The translations under genes and the position numbers were made by a program. From the IMG/VR virus record IMGVR_UViG_3300010396_000033, positions 1 through 34,460 of that record: a DNA stretch of 34,460 bases. One strand, written 5' to 3'. The stretch's first letter is position 1; each line of letters begins with the position of its first letter. Under the pieces are notes generated by a model. That model was given only the letters and a program-made list of their open reading frames with translations. It searched no databases and was not told where the DNA came from. Positions 1 to 7,843 of this stretch are shown one piece after another. Source of the stretch: a virus.

Positions 1-123
1 AATTTTACAATTCCAGTTAATACAACAGGATATTCCTATAACTCTGCGGGATTTGTTTATAACAAGAGCGATCAGGACGGTGATGTAACATATACTAGAA
101 TTTTTCTAGGTGCAGTAGCTCAT
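1..123. repeat. Left copy of 123-bp terminal overlap
   Basis: Bases 1-123 are identical to 34338-34460, and both copies sit in the same frame of one gene. The simplest reading is an assembly overlap of a circular or circularly permuted genome of 34,337 bp, not a biological repeat. Confidence 0.95.
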
Positions 124-246
124 ATGCATCAATTACAAATTACTTTATCCGATACTCAATTGGCTGATCCAGTGAAAGGAACAGCTCAGTTTGAAATGCA
201 AGGTCTTGTGTGGTGGACTAGAAAGATGGGGCGTATAAGGGGTTAA
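1..246 (+). CDS. Neck / DNA-stabilisation-type virion protein, 3' part (gene wraps around the circle)
   Basis: This is the C-terminal part of the gene that starts at 32628. Because 1-123 repeats 34338-34460 in the same reading frame, the gene reads through the join and ends at TAA 244-246. The full product is 651 residues (1710 nt before the join plus 246 nt). This end encodes the last 81 residues, rich in Thr, Asn and aromatics and ending in a basic tail (TRKMGRIRG). It has no start codon of its own and should not be annotated as a separate gene. The function is discussed under the 32628 entry. Confidence 0.85.
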   Translation, partial: NFTIPVNTTGYSYNSAGFVYNKSDQDGDVTYTRIFLGAVAHMHQLQITLSDTQLADPVKGTAQFEMQGLVWWTRKMGRIRG

Positions 247-301
247 AAGGTTAACAGAATTGTATATCTAAAATAATTAATCGTAAAACTTGGAGTCATG
301 T

Positions 302-832
302 TTGAGCAGTCCAGCACCTCTAAACGCACAATCTAGTTTTCTTCCTCCTGAAATCGACTTTCCTGAAGATAATCAGGAATTCCGTGAAATACTTACTAAT
401 CGAAATAGACTGCTTGCTAACATTATTAATGTTAAAGAAAATTCAAACTATGAACGCAGAGAATTATTAAGCGCGCAGCAATGGTTTTCTCAAGTCGTTC
501 AAGGTTATATCATCACGCAATATGGATTTCGTTTAAGCTTCGATTTGATAAGTTTGAATGGCGGACCAATTGGTCCAGGTGTAACGACGATTGCAGTTCC
601 AACCGATCCTTTAGTTAACACTCCGACCGTTGTTAATTATACTCAATCTTTATTCCCAACTCATGGTTTTGGGGGTGCTACAATTGGCACAACATTTTAT
701 TTTATTAACGATCCTGATATATATGTGAGATATATTAATACGAGTACGACCGTGCAAGCGGTTGAGGTCCATAATAATACAGGATTAAACATTACTCAAT
801 TTTATTGGGTTTTTGAATACTTGAAAAAATGA
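302..832 (+). CDS. Virion structural protein, unknown role (neck/tail region)
   Basis: Product of 176 residues, not recognised by family. I place the start at TTG 302, because GGAG at 292-295 lies six bases upstream; the in-frame TTG at 290 has no ribosome site. Residues about 20-65 are charged and probably helical (EFREILTNRNRLLANIINV). The rest is rich in Thr, Asn, Val and aromatic residues with Gly turns, like a beta-structured virion domain. It lies 55 bp after the neck gene and six bases before the next gene, so it belongs to the same late operon. A part in the neck or tail knob is an inference from position only. Confidence 0.7.
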   Translation: MSSPAPLNAQSSFLPPEIDFPEDNQEFREILTNRNRLLANIINVKENSNYERRELLSAQQWFSQVVQGYIITQYGFRLSFDLISLNGGPIGPGVTTIAVPTDPLVNTPTVVNYTQSLFPTHGFGGATIGTTFYFINDPDIYVRYINTSTTVQAVEVHNNTGLNITQFYWVFEYLKK

Positions 833-838
833 GGTTTT

Positions 839-1375
839 ATGGCTGGTTTTTCTGATTTTCTTTTTGGGAACGAATCTAAAATGAAAGGATTCAATCAAGA
901 CTCTTTGCAAACTCTTTTGCAAATGCTTCAAGGCGGAGGATTAGAAGGGAATTCATTATATGGAGGAGGATCTAACTTTCTTCAACAACTTTTTGGAAAT
1001 GATCCACAATTTTGGCAGAATTTCGAACAACCATATCTAAATAACTTTAATGAAAGAATTGCTCCAGGAATTGCAGAAAGATTTGCAGGAATGGGAACGG
1101 GTGGAGGGGCATTAAGCTCAAGTGGCCTTCAGAATTCTTTAGCACAAGCGGGAAGAGGTCTTCAGAGTGATTTAGCAGCAATGAGAGGTAATATGCAAAT
1201 GCAGGGATTACCTCAAGCTTTGCAATATGCTCAACAACCTGTATCTAATATGATGACAGCTGCAGGAATGGTTCCACAACAATATTATGAAAGACCTGGA
1301 CAAGGTGGATTAGTTCAAGGCGGATTAAATTCATTAATGCAAGGATTTGGTAGGTCCTTTGGAGGAGGTTTCTGA
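839..1375 (+). CDS. Probable internal virion / DNA-ejection protein, Gly/Gln/Met-rich
   Basis: Product of 178 residues with strong composition bias: Gly, Gln, Met, Leu and Ser make up most of it, with patches such as GMGTGGGALSSSG (about residue 83) and a Gly-Phe rich C-terminus. Podovirus ejection (pilot) proteins carried inside the capsid often look like this and lie downstream of the neck genes, as here. GAGG precedes the ATG by four bases. The gene ends in TGATG, overlapping the next start, so the two are translationally coupled. The ejection role is inferred from composition and order; no catalytic motif is visible. Confidence 0.65.
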   Translation: MAGFSDFLFGNESKMKGFNQDSLQTLLQMLQGGGLEGNSLYGGGSNFLQQLFGNDPQFWQNFEQPYLNNFNERIAPGIAERFAGMGTGGGALSSSGLQNSLAQAGRGLQSDLAAMRGNMQMQGLPQALQYAQQPVSNMMTAAGMVPQQYYERPGQGGLVQGGLNSLMQGFGRSFGGGF

Positions 1376-2709
1376 TGGTTCACGTTTCAACACCAAGACC
1401 AAGTTTAGGAGAAGCGTTAGGTAATGCTATTGGCGGATTAGGTGGGCAAATTGCTGGTCAAGAATATAATCGATCTAGAACAAGACAAGATATAGATAGA
1501 CTTAGACAAAATTCTCAAAATGCTTCCCCACTCGATTTAGCGTTTAATCTTACTGAAGCTATGGCATTAAATCCAGCTATCGCAAGGGGCATAGGTCCTT
1601 TAGCACAAACATTATTGCCGATGATGAGAGCAAATAAAATGTTTCCTGAAGGTGGGCAATCAGGAATGCAAAATCAACCTCCAGGACAAATAAGCCAAGG
1701 AATGGACCTATCAACAGGCGCTCAAAATGCTCCAGGTCAAGCACAAAATCAACCAATTCAAGGCGAAGCAAATCCTCAGCCACCTACTACTTCAGGTGTT
1801 TTACCAAGGATAATGCCTGCAGAAGAAATCCAGGCCCTTTCAGAAAGAGCAGCTAGAGAAATGGGTGATCCAAATGCTGCAATTACATATCAAAACTATT
1901 ACAACAACCAAAATCAAATCGCTCAACAGGCGAGACAGGCAGCAGAACAAAAGGCAGCTTCGCTAGGTGTTACTCCTGATGAAATACCTGAATTCTTGCA
2001 AGTTGGACAACAATTTGGATATGAAAAAGATCTCGATAAATGGGCTTTGAAAACACAACAAGCTTGGGATACCTATAAGAATGCGAAGACAAAATTAGAT
2101 AATGCTGATATTCCTGGATGGTTTAGAGGTTTAAGAGAAGGACCAAAAGCAAGAGAAACCTCTTTAAAAAGACTTGAAGGAACTGTTCAAGATCTAGTTA
2201 AATCAGGATTCGAAAATCAAACAAGAAATAAACTTGCTTCTGAAGGATTAAGTCCAACAGAAATTGAAGGTTTAATTTTCCCAATGGGAACTCAAATACA
2301 AAAGGCGTTAGATAAATTTCCAAAAGGAACATTTCCAAAAGAAGAACCGGCCGGAAAAGAAGGCTATCTTAATACAAAACAGCCAACTTTTATAAGTTAT
2401 GAAGAAGCCCTCGAAAAAGCTCCAAAAGAAATGGAAGTAATGCAAAATAGATTGTCTAATTTCTTTAAAAATAACGTTAATCCAGATACATCCTTGTTAG
2501 TTTTAAGACATCAATTATGGAATGATAAGGATTATGATTGGAGACAAATAGGACCAGCTGTAAGAGATGCGGTTCAAAAAGGTCTTAAATTATCTCCAAA
2601 ACAACAAACAGAACTCACAGAACTAGAAACACAACCACCTAGACAATCAATCGCTGATGTATTTAAAGGGTATGGGAGATGGATAGATTTAATTAGAGGT
2701 AATAAATGA
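1375..2709 (+). CDS. Probable DNA-ejection / internal virion protein
   Basis: Product of 444 residues. The first 30 residues are Gly-rich (SLGEALGNAIGGLGGQIAG), a pattern that may insert into membranes. About residues 95-145 form a Gln/Pro/Asn-rich low-complexity linker, followed by long charged helical stretches to the end. The start overlaps the previous stop by one base behind a GGAGG site in the preceding gene's tail, and the stop overlaps the next ATG (TAAATGA), so three consecutive genes (839, 1375, 2706) are coupled. This three-gene set resembles the gp7/gp20/gp16 ejection block of P22-like phages in position and character. I cannot show homology by eye. Confidence 0.6.
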   Translation: MVHVSTPRPSLGEALGNAIGGLGGQIAGQEYNRSRTRQDIDRLRQNSQNASPLDLAFNLTEAMALNPAIARGIGPLAQTLLPMMRANKMFPEGGQSGMQNQPPGQISQGMDLSTGAQNAPGQAQNQPIQGEANPQPPTTSGVLPRIMPAEEIQALSERAAREMGDPNAAITYQNYYNNQNQIAQQARQAAEQKAASLGVTPDEIPEFLQVGQQFGYEKDLDKWALKTQQAWDTYKNAKTKLDNADIPGWFRGLREGPKARETSLKRLEGTVQDLVKSGFENQTRNKLASEGLSPTEIEGLIFPMGTQIQKALDKFPKGTFPKEEPAGKEGYLNTKQPTFISYEEALEKAPKEMEVMQNRLSNFFKNNVNPDTSLLVLRHQLWNDKDYDWRQIGPAVRDAVQKGLKLSPKQQTELTELETQPPRQSIADVFKGYGRWIDLIRGNK

Positions 2710-4157
2710 ATCCTATTGCTCAGGGTATGGCACTTGGATATACCGGAAATCAATTATTATCTTTTCTCACTAAAATGATTCCGTCAATTGCTCCAAGAGT
2801 TGAAAAAGCAATAAGTCAGGGTCATTCCATTGAAAGCATAATTAATTTCATTGGAAAAACAATGGAATCTGATTCATTTCCAAAGAATATGACCCAACAA
2901 CAAATTCATGGTAAAAATACCAAAAAACAAGATGAGTTGACTAAGGGTATTCTGAAGATAGGCTCTTCGTTAGTTTTAGGAGGCCTAGGAGCAAAAGCAT
3001 TGTCACGAGCGTTACCACAGTCCATCCAATCACTAATCCCTGGTCTTGAGAAGGAAGTCTTGACAGAAGAGAGCAAATCTCAATTGCTCCATGACCAACA
3101 AGCCATAAAGGGGCCATCATTAGGGAATACAATATCATCAAACCAAACGCAACAACTGCCTTCTTCATCTCCAAATCCTCCAGTTTCAGCGATTATAACA
3201 CAAAATGCCCCTACAATTCAACCTGAAGTAAAAACTATACAATTACCTGAAACTTTACAGAAACAAGCATCAGCTCTTTTAGAAGCAGGAAATACTCCAG
3301 AGCAAATTGAAGCAGTTATAAAATCTACTCAATCAAAAATAGTCAATGAATATGAAAAAGCAACAAATACACCTATTAGAACAGCAATCGAAGATTTTAT
3401 TAAAAAAGTACCTATTAAAGAAATACAGGAACAACCTTCAATTTCACAGAAGCCTGCAATACAGAAACCAACCAGTTCTGAAGTATTGCGTCCAGTAGAA
3501 GAAAAACCAAAAATAGAAGAAAGAAAAACAGTAGCTCTTCCTAACGGAGATATAGGCGAAATCACGAATATTCGCCAAGATATTGCCACCGTTAATGCGA
3601 ATGGAAAGGAATATCGAAGAAAAGTCGATGAATTAATCGAATCTCCATTACCACACAAAGAACTTTCCGACTTGTACAATGATCTTGTCAAAGGAATAGA
3701 AAAAGAAACAGGTCAGCAAGTTTCTAGAGCTGTCAATTATGTAGGATTTAATCCTGAAGAAAAATCTCTTGTTGTTCATTATGCTACTCCTGGAGCTGAT
3801 ACATATGTATTTAATGACTTGAGTGAAAATAGAGTTAAACAACTTATGGGATTAGAGCAATTAAGAAGAGGAAGCGGGGAAAATTATATAGGAGCTTTCG
3901 AGCAAGGATCTAAATCTGTATTGGGGAGTAAATTACATGATTTGGTCAAAGAGTTAGAAAAAGAACGTGGCGGAAAAGGGAAGGCTCACGAATTTACGTA
4001 CAAGACATTATACGATGCTTTAGAGCCTGGAAAGAAAGCAGCACATGAAAGACATAAAGAAAAACAAGTTGAAGCATCTCGATTGAAGAAAGAAGAAAAA
4101 AATAAGGAAAAGAAAAATGTCAAAAAAAGAAAAGCCCAAAAGCCAAGACTTGATTAA
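2706..4157 (+). CDS. Large internal virion / ejection protein with a KTSC-like domain
   Basis: Product of 483 residues. The N-terminus is hydrophobic and helical, with a glycine-rich membrane-like stretch near residues 80-100 (SSLVLGGLGAKALSRAL). The middle is a Pro/Gln/Thr linker. Residues about 345-400 (VGFNPEEKSLVVHYATPG ... YVFNDLSENRVKQLM ... GSGENYI) resemble the KTSC domain, a small fold found in lysyl-tRNA synthetases and many phage proteins. The C-terminus is extremely Lys/Glu rich and probably binds DNA or forms a coiled coil. It is the last gene before a promoter-bearing gap, so it ends the ejection operon. The KTSC call is moderate and the overall role is inferred. Confidence 0.6.
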   Translation: MNPIAQGMALGYTGNQLLSFLTKMIPSIAPRVEKAISQGHSIESIINFIGKTMESDSFPKNMTQQQIHGKNTKKQDELTKGILKIGSSLVLGGLGAKALSRALPQSIQSLIPGLEKEVLTEESKSQLLHDQQAIKGPSLGNTISSNQTQQLPSSSPNPPVSAIITQNAPTIQPEVKTIQLPETLQKQASALLEAGNTPEQIEAVIKSTQSKIVNEYEKATNTPIRTAIEDFIKKVPIKEIQEQPSISQKPAIQKPTSSEVLRPVEEKPKIEERKTVALPNGDIGEITNIRQDIATVNANGKEYRRKVDELIESPLPHKELSDLYNDLVKGIEKETGQQVSRAVNYVGFNPEEKSLVVHYATPGADTYVFNDLSENRVKQLMGLEQLRRGSGENYIGAFEQGSKSVLGSKLHDLVKELEKERGGKGKAHEFTYKTLYDALEPGKKAAHERHKEKQVEASRLKKEEKNKEKKNVKKRKAQKPRLD

Positions 4158-4310
4158 ACTTCTTTTTTTATTAAAGAATATGGGAAAAAAATCACCTAAT
4201 AAAAAGTAAACAATTTGTTACAAATGTCATATTTCCACAATTAAAGTAAATATGAGTCTAACATTAGAAAGATGTGTTAGATTTTTTGAAAAATTCACAC
4301 CAATTGATTT

Positions 4311-4339
4311 TTGTACACTTTTCATATGTTAAATAAAAT
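4311..4339 (+). promoter_or_regulatory. Sigma70-like promoter before the fibre genes
   Basis: TTGTAC at 4311-4316 and TAAAAT at 4334-4339 are separated by 17 bp. This lies in the 268-bp gap 4158-4425, which otherwise holds A/T-rich sequence and two short hairpins. It would drive the fibre cluster starting at 4426. Confidence 0.55.
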
Positions 4340-4347
4340 TTATATTT

Positions 4348-4425
4348 GATATGGTGACGTTACGAGCATATCAATAGGTATGGCCGAAACTGAAATAAAC
4401 CTATCTCTATCAGAGTGAGGTATCT
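4348..4425 (+). promoter_or_regulatory. Structured 5' leader of the first fibre gene
   Basis: Two hairpins follow the promoter: GATATG 4348-4353 with CATATC 4367-4372, and ATAGGT 4374-4379 with ACCTAT 4399-4404. GAGG at 4417-4420 is five bases from the ATG. The hairpins could stabilise the message or tune initiation; no known riboswitch pattern is recognised. Confidence 0.4.
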
Positions 4426-5247
4426 ATGAGCGGTAAATCGCCTCTTGGCAATTCCAAAGAATCAGGTTCTTATGAAGGAACAATCGCACAATTTCCTATT
4501 TCTGGATTTGATGTAATCAAAGCAAAAACTGATCCTGGAACAAATAAAAAGTTTCCAGTGACTTCAATTTGGGTTAATACCTTAGCAGGAACTGTTTGGA
4601 TTCAAGTTCAACCAGGTGTTTGGATTGCATTAGGAAGCGGTTCAGGAAACGTTTTAAGTGTAATAGGAACGGCAAACCAAATTGCATCAGCTCCTACAAC
4701 TGGTAATGTCATTCTTTCTTTGCCTCTTGCAATTATAGCTCCGGGTTCATTAACTACCACTACAACGCTTACAGGCGGAACAGGTATTACGGCAACTACG
4801 GGCAATATTACCGCTTCAGCAGGTAACGTTTCAGCTTCTGGCTCTGTAACAGGGGGAACTGGTGTTACGGCTACAACTGGAAATGTCACAGCAACAGCAG
4901 GCGCTGTAAATGCTGGAACATCTATGACAGCGACACTTGGAAATATTACAGCTACAAATGGTAATTTAGTTTTGAATGGAGCTGGAAATAAATTAGTGAT
5001 TCATGCTAGCACTGCCGCTTCCGATTCAGTAGGAACATCAGCAGCATTAGATGGTGCATCTCCTTCTCAATTAGTAGTTTCGACAACCGCAGTATCAGCA
5101 GCTTCTAAAATATTCTTGACAATTAATACCCCTGCTGGAACTCCTGGATTCCTTTCTGTAGGTACAATTGTTCCGGGTGTAAGCTTTCAAATTAAATCAT
5201 CTGCAAATGGTGATACTTCTACAGTTAATTATTTAATCATTAATTAA
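4426..5247 (+). CDS. Tail fibre protein with Thr/Gly beta-repeats
   Basis: Product of 273 residues. The N-terminus (residues about 1-70, containing FPVTSIWVNTLAGTVW and a later PGVWIAL) is a probable particle-anchoring domain and resembles the N-terminus of the 7844 product (YPLASLWSNSTNGNLW). Residues about 110-190 are tandem imperfect repeats of the type GGTGITATTGNITA, a pattern of trimeric beta-helical fibre shafts. The C-terminal 80 residues form a Ser/Thr/Ala-rich tip. It is the first gene behind the promoter at 4311 and has a good ribosome site. Tail fibre is a strong inference from composition; the receptor is unknown. Confidence 0.75.
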   Translation: MSGKSPLGNSKESGSYEGTIAQFPISGFDVIKAKTDPGTNKKFPVTSIWVNTLAGTVWIQVQPGVWIALGSGSGNVLSVIGTANQIASAPTTGNVILSLPLAIIAPGSLTTTTTLTGGTGITATTGNITASAGNVSASGSVTGGTGVTATTGNVTATAGAVNAGTSMTATLGNITATNGNLVLNGAGNKLVIHASTAASDSVGTSAALDGASPSQLVVSTTAVSAASKIFLTINTPAGTPGFLSVGTIVPGVSFQIKSSANGDTSTVNYLIIN

Positions 5248-5256
5248 TGAGGAAAA

Positions 5257-5424
5257 ATGGCTAAAGAATCAAAAAAAGCGCAAAAAAAAATTCATAAAGT
5301 GATGAGTGAATTTAAAGAAAATAAACTTCATAGCGGTTCTAAGAAAGGGCCTGAAGTTTCGTCAAGACGCCAAGCTCAAGCTATAGCAATGTCAGAAGCA
5401 GGTTTATCGAAGAAAAAACACTGA
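5257..5424 (+). CDS. Small basic DUF6496-like protein
   Basis: Product of 55 residues, starting at ATG 5257 behind GAGGAAAA. It carries the arrangement KVMSEFKENKLHSGSKKG then SSRRQAQAIAMSEAGLSKKK, which is typical of the DUF6496 family found widely in phages and bacteria. The function is unknown; its Lys-rich character fits a nucleic-acid-associated virion protein. It lies nine bases after the fibre gene and before the HNH gene. Confidence 0.75.
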   Translation: MAKESKKAQKKIHKVMSEFKENKLHSGSKKGPEVSSRRQAQAIAMSEAGLSKKKH

Positions 5425-5469
5425 AACAAGCGCAAGCAATTGATATAATATCTTCTAAAAAGAGGGTAT

Positions 5470-5871
5470 ATGTCAAAAATTAAACAAGGTATAAATGTTA
5501 TTTGTCAAGCGTGTAAGAATGAATTCTATGTTGCTAAGTATAGAAGCGAAACTGCTAGATTTTGTAGTTTACATTGTCAAAATCACAGGCAATATGAAAG
5601 GTTCAAATTTAAATGCAAGCAGTGCGGAAAAGAATGTGAATCATCTCCTTGTAGAAAAGGGAAAAAAAGTTTTTGTTCTCTAGTATGTAGCAATGAATTT
5701 CAGATAGATAGAAAAAACTGTAATCGAGAAGTTTGTGGATATATGGAATATGAATGTTGTTTAGATATTCATCATAAAGATAAAGATCCAAACAATAATT
5801 CATTAGAAAATTTGAAAGTTGTATGTGTAATGTGTCATAGGAAAATACACAGAAAAATTATAAATTTTTAG
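5470..5871 (+). CDS. HNH endonuclease with zinc-binding Cys clusters (free-standing homing type)
   Basis: Product of 133 residues. Three Cys-x2-Cys type clusters (CQACKNEF, CSLHC, CKQCGKEC then CSLVC) precede a C-terminal HNH core: LDIHHKDKDPNNNSLENLKVVC gives paired His, then Asn and Leu of the beta-beta-alpha-metal motif, and VMCHRKIH supplies the last His. The length and layout fit phage HNH nucleases with N-terminal zinc ribbons. It sits alone between structural genes, which is usual for mobile free-standing HNH genes. The codons of its last residues lie in the 39-bp direct repeat described below, a mark of local duplication, perhaps from its insertion. Confidence 0.85.
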   Translation: MSKIKQGINVICQACKNEFYVAKYRSETARFCSLHCQNHRQYERFKFKCKQCGKECESSPCRKGKKSFCSLVCSNEFQIDRKNCNREVCGYMEYECCLDIHHKDKDPNNNSLENLKVVCVMCHRKIHRKIINF

Positions 5872-5877
5872 GTTAAT
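5839..5877 (+). repeat. 39-bp direct repeat, copy 1 (3' end of HNH gene)
   Basis: It begins AGGAAAATACACAG and includes the end and TAG stop of the HNH gene. It is repeated at 5879-5917 with one mismatch (5868 T, 5908 A), a period of 40 bp. Confidence 0.95.
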
Positions 5878-5878
5878 C

Positions 5879-5917
5879 AGGAAAATACACAGAAAAATTA
5901 TAAATTTATAGGTTAAT
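5879..5917 (+). repeat. 39-bp direct repeat, copy 2 (leader of next gene)
   Basis: Second copy of the duplicated HNH gene tail, ending directly at the ATG of the 5918 gene. It contains the same TAGGTTAAT tail, so both copies could give the same upstream context for that ATG. Confidence 0.95.
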
Positions 5918-6247
5918 ATGGCTAAAAAAGATATGACTTTCACTGAAAGCAGGCAATCAATGAAAAGAGAAACTGCTCAACATGATTATGCTCATCATAA
6001 ATATCCAAAAGAAATGACTGGATCGGATTATGCTGATCGCACGATTTATGCAAGACGTGCAAGGGAATTTCAGGCGATGAATAACCCCATGTCAATGACT
6101 GAATTTGAACAACAAGAAGTCTACAAAGAAAAACAAGCCAGAGTAGATGCACGAGATATTTACATTAAAGGAATTCAGGGTAGAGATGGGGGAAATAGAT
6201 CAGATAGATTTGAAAGCAAGTTTGAAGATGGCCCAGAAACAAATTGA
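5918..6247 (+). CDS. Small charged protein of unknown function
   Basis: Product of 109 residues, highly charged and rich in Arg, Glu, Asp, Met and Tyr, with no membrane segment or known motif (central part YADRTIYARRAREFQAMN). In composition it resembles the 110-residue product of 24915 (Arg/Lys/Asp/Pro rich). Both may be disordered internal or assembly proteins. The ribosome site is weak; GGTTAAT from the duplicated repeat precedes the ATG. It is followed seven bases later by a fibre-region gene. Confidence 0.55.
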   Translation: MAKKDMTFTESRQSMKRETAQHDYAHHKYPKEMTGSDYADRTIYARRAREFQAMNNPMSMTEFEQQEVYKEKQARVDARDIYIKGIQGRDGGNRSDRFESKFEDGPETN

Positions 6248-6253
6248 GGTAAT

Positions 6254-6601
6254 ATGAAAAGTAGTCGAATAGCCTGGGAAACATTAAGAACTCTTGATAG
6301 TGCTAGTGCGCCATTTAGCACGGGTATTTACACTGCACTTGGTGTGCCTTTACTTTTTCCTTCCTATATTCTAAAAATTGTTAATTCTTCAAATATATTA
6401 GTGACTGTATCGATAGACGGATTAACAGACATTGATGTTGCACCAGCAAATAGTTTTTTCCTTTATGACGAAGGTAAGCAAGGATTGTCCTCTTCTTTGC
6501 CTGCAATTCCGCAAGGTAGCCAGATTTATGTTAAGTCAGGAACCGGGGGAGCCGGAGTTGGAAATATTTATCTTGTTAGTCAATATATAGCCCAGGTTTA
6601 A
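6254..6601 (+). CDS. Virion beta-sandwich-like protein, fibre or decoration component
   Basis: Product of 115 residues. It is mostly alternating hydrophobic/polar beta strands: YILKIVNSSNILVTVSIDG, then IDVAPANSFFLYDEG, then GSQIYVKSG and a Gly-rich turn (GTGGAGVGNIYLV). This pattern is common in small phage fibre or capsid accessory domains that contact other beta proteins. GAGG precedes the ATG. It opens a run of four adjacent fibre-type genes. The exact role is unknown. Confidence 0.6.
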   Translation: MKSSRIAWETLRTLDSASAPFSTGIYTALGVPLLFPSYILKIVNSSNILVTVSIDGLTDIDVAPANSFFLYDEGKQGLSSSLPAIPQGSQIYVKSGTGGAGVGNIYLVSQYIAQV

Positions 6602-6603
6602 TT

Positions 6604-7113
6604 ATGAGCCAAGCAGGTATAATAAATATAGCGGGTGGCGGAGGAGGTGGCTCTCCAGTTCAAACATTAACCGGTAATACGGGTGGACCGGTTCCTCCAA
6701 CAGCTAACAATATAAATATTGTGGGCACAGGAGCAGTAAGTGTTGTAGGTAATCCAGGAACGAGCACGCTTACAATATCTGTTGCCACAGATAGTTTTTC
6801 TTGGTCTGAACAAAACGCCAATTTTAATGCAGCTATTCAAAACGGGTATTATTGCAATGCAGCATTAACGGTTTCTCTTCCATCCACTGCAGGTTTATTG
6901 ATAGGAAGTACAATAATTATCTACATTGATACTTCCTCTGTTGTCACCATACAAGCAAATACAGGGCAAATGATTCAAGTAGGTAATCAAGTATCAACTC
7001 CAGGTGGAATAGCTTCTTCAAGCACTAAAGGAGCATTGTTAGAGTTGAATTTCAAACCTTCTGATTTAACATGGCATACAATTGCTTCGATGGGCACTTG
7101 GGCCGTAACATGA
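6604..7113 (+). CDS. Tail fibre protein (paralogue of the 7144 gene)
   Basis: Product of 169 residues. A Gly-rich N-terminus (AGGGGGGSP) is followed by Thr/Val/Gly beta segments. The C-terminal 100 residues match the next gene's product in pattern: W, then AIQNGY, then LPSTAGLLIGSTIIIY, then IQANTGQMIQVG and a final GTWAVT. The pair therefore arose by duplication of a C-terminal domain. It starts two bases after the previous stop. Confidence 0.7.
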   Translation: MSQAGIINIAGGGGGGSPVQTLTGNTGGPVPPTANNINIVGTGAVSVVGNPGTSTLTISVATDSFSWSEQNANFNAAIQNGYYCNAALTVSLPSTAGLLIGSTIIIYIDTSSVVTIQANTGQMIQVGNQVSTPGGIASSSTKGALLELNFKPSDLTWHTIASMGTWAVT

Positions 7114-7143
7114 AATATTAATTAGATATTAAGGAGTTATATT

Positions 7144-7647
7144 ATGGCAACCACCCCAGCTAATGACCTAAACATTAGTCAAGCCGGCTATGTTGTTTTC
7201 GATGGAACGGCTACTTTTACAGGTAGAACATTTCAAGCTGGTGCAGGTATCACGCTGACTAATGCAAGCGGTGTAGTGGGTAATACAACCATTGCATCTA
7301 CTGGAGGTGGATTTACCTGGACGGACGTTACAGGGGCTACTCAAACTATTGCTATACAAAATGGATATGTAACAGATCATAGTACAACTGTAGTTTATAC
7401 TTTGCCAGCAACCGCAGCATTAGGAGACGTTATTAAGATTGTAGGAAAGTTAGGTCTTGCCACTATTACTCCTAATGCCGGACAACAGATTCTTATTGGT
7501 TCTACTTCTGGTCTTGTTGGAGCTACTGGAACAGCTACTTCAAATAATTTAGGAGATTGCATTGAATTAGTGTGTATTACGGCAGGTGCTAGTACGGTTT
7601 GGCGTGCTGATTCCGTAGTGGGTACATGGACCTTGGTTACTTCATAA
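7144..7647 (+). CDS. Tail fibre protein (paralogue of the 6604 gene)
   Basis: Product of 167 residues with a strong ribosome site (GGAG, seven bases). The N-terminus begins MATTPANDLNISQAGYV and is related to the start of the 9036 product (MATTPGNAINESTTGI). The C-terminal domain has the pattern shared with the 6604 product: FTW, IAIQNGY, LPATAALGDVIKIV, ITPNAGQQILIG and a final VGTWTLVTS. It thus combines an N-terminal module shared with one neighbour and a C-terminal module shared with another, which is typical of modular fibre evolution. Confidence 0.72.
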   Translation: MATTPANDLNISQAGYVVFDGTATFTGRTFQAGAGITLTNASGVVGNTTIASTGGGFTWTDVTGATQTIAIQNGYVTDHSTTVVYTLPATAALGDVIKIVGKLGLATITPNAGQQILIGSTSGLVGATGTATSNNLGDCIELVCITAGASTVWRADSVVGTWTLVTS

Positions 7648-7664
7648 ATTTAAAGCAGTCTGTT

Positions 7665-7751
7665 ATGCGAAAAGATGATATGAGTCAAATTTCTAGTTAT
7701 AAGTGTTTCTGTTGTGTTCAAGGCCCACAAGGTGTTCAAGGAAGCCCATAA
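7665..7751 (+). CDS. Tiny collagen-like reading frame, probable remnant
   Basis: Product of 28 residues: a Cys pair (KCFCC) followed by three G-x-y triplets (GPQGVQGSP) and a stop. Phage collagen-like fibres often begin in this way and then run for many triplets, so this is probably the stub of a lost fibre gene or a repeat array reduced to its minimum. The rest of the gap 7648-7843 holds no gene; a weak hairpin CTGATT/AATCAG lies near 7793-7813. Confidence 0.35.
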   Translation: MRKDDMSQISSYKCFCCVQGPQGVQGSP

Positions 7752-7843
7752 TGTTGAATGTCTTAAACTTCTCCCATAATGATCTAGGTTTCCTGATTCA
7801 TCAAAAATCAGCATTATTCATACAAATTAAATGAGAAAATCAA

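Noticed and set aside
1-123. Terminal direct repeats as true phage DNA ends
   Set aside because: The repeat lies inside one gene whose frame passes through it unchanged, and 123 bp is a typical assembly overlap length.
3329-3842. Two minus-strand ORFs opposite the 2706 gene
   Set aside because: Both lie wholly antisense to a well-supported gene, overlap each other and have hydrophobic/Ser-rich text typical of reverse-frame shadows.
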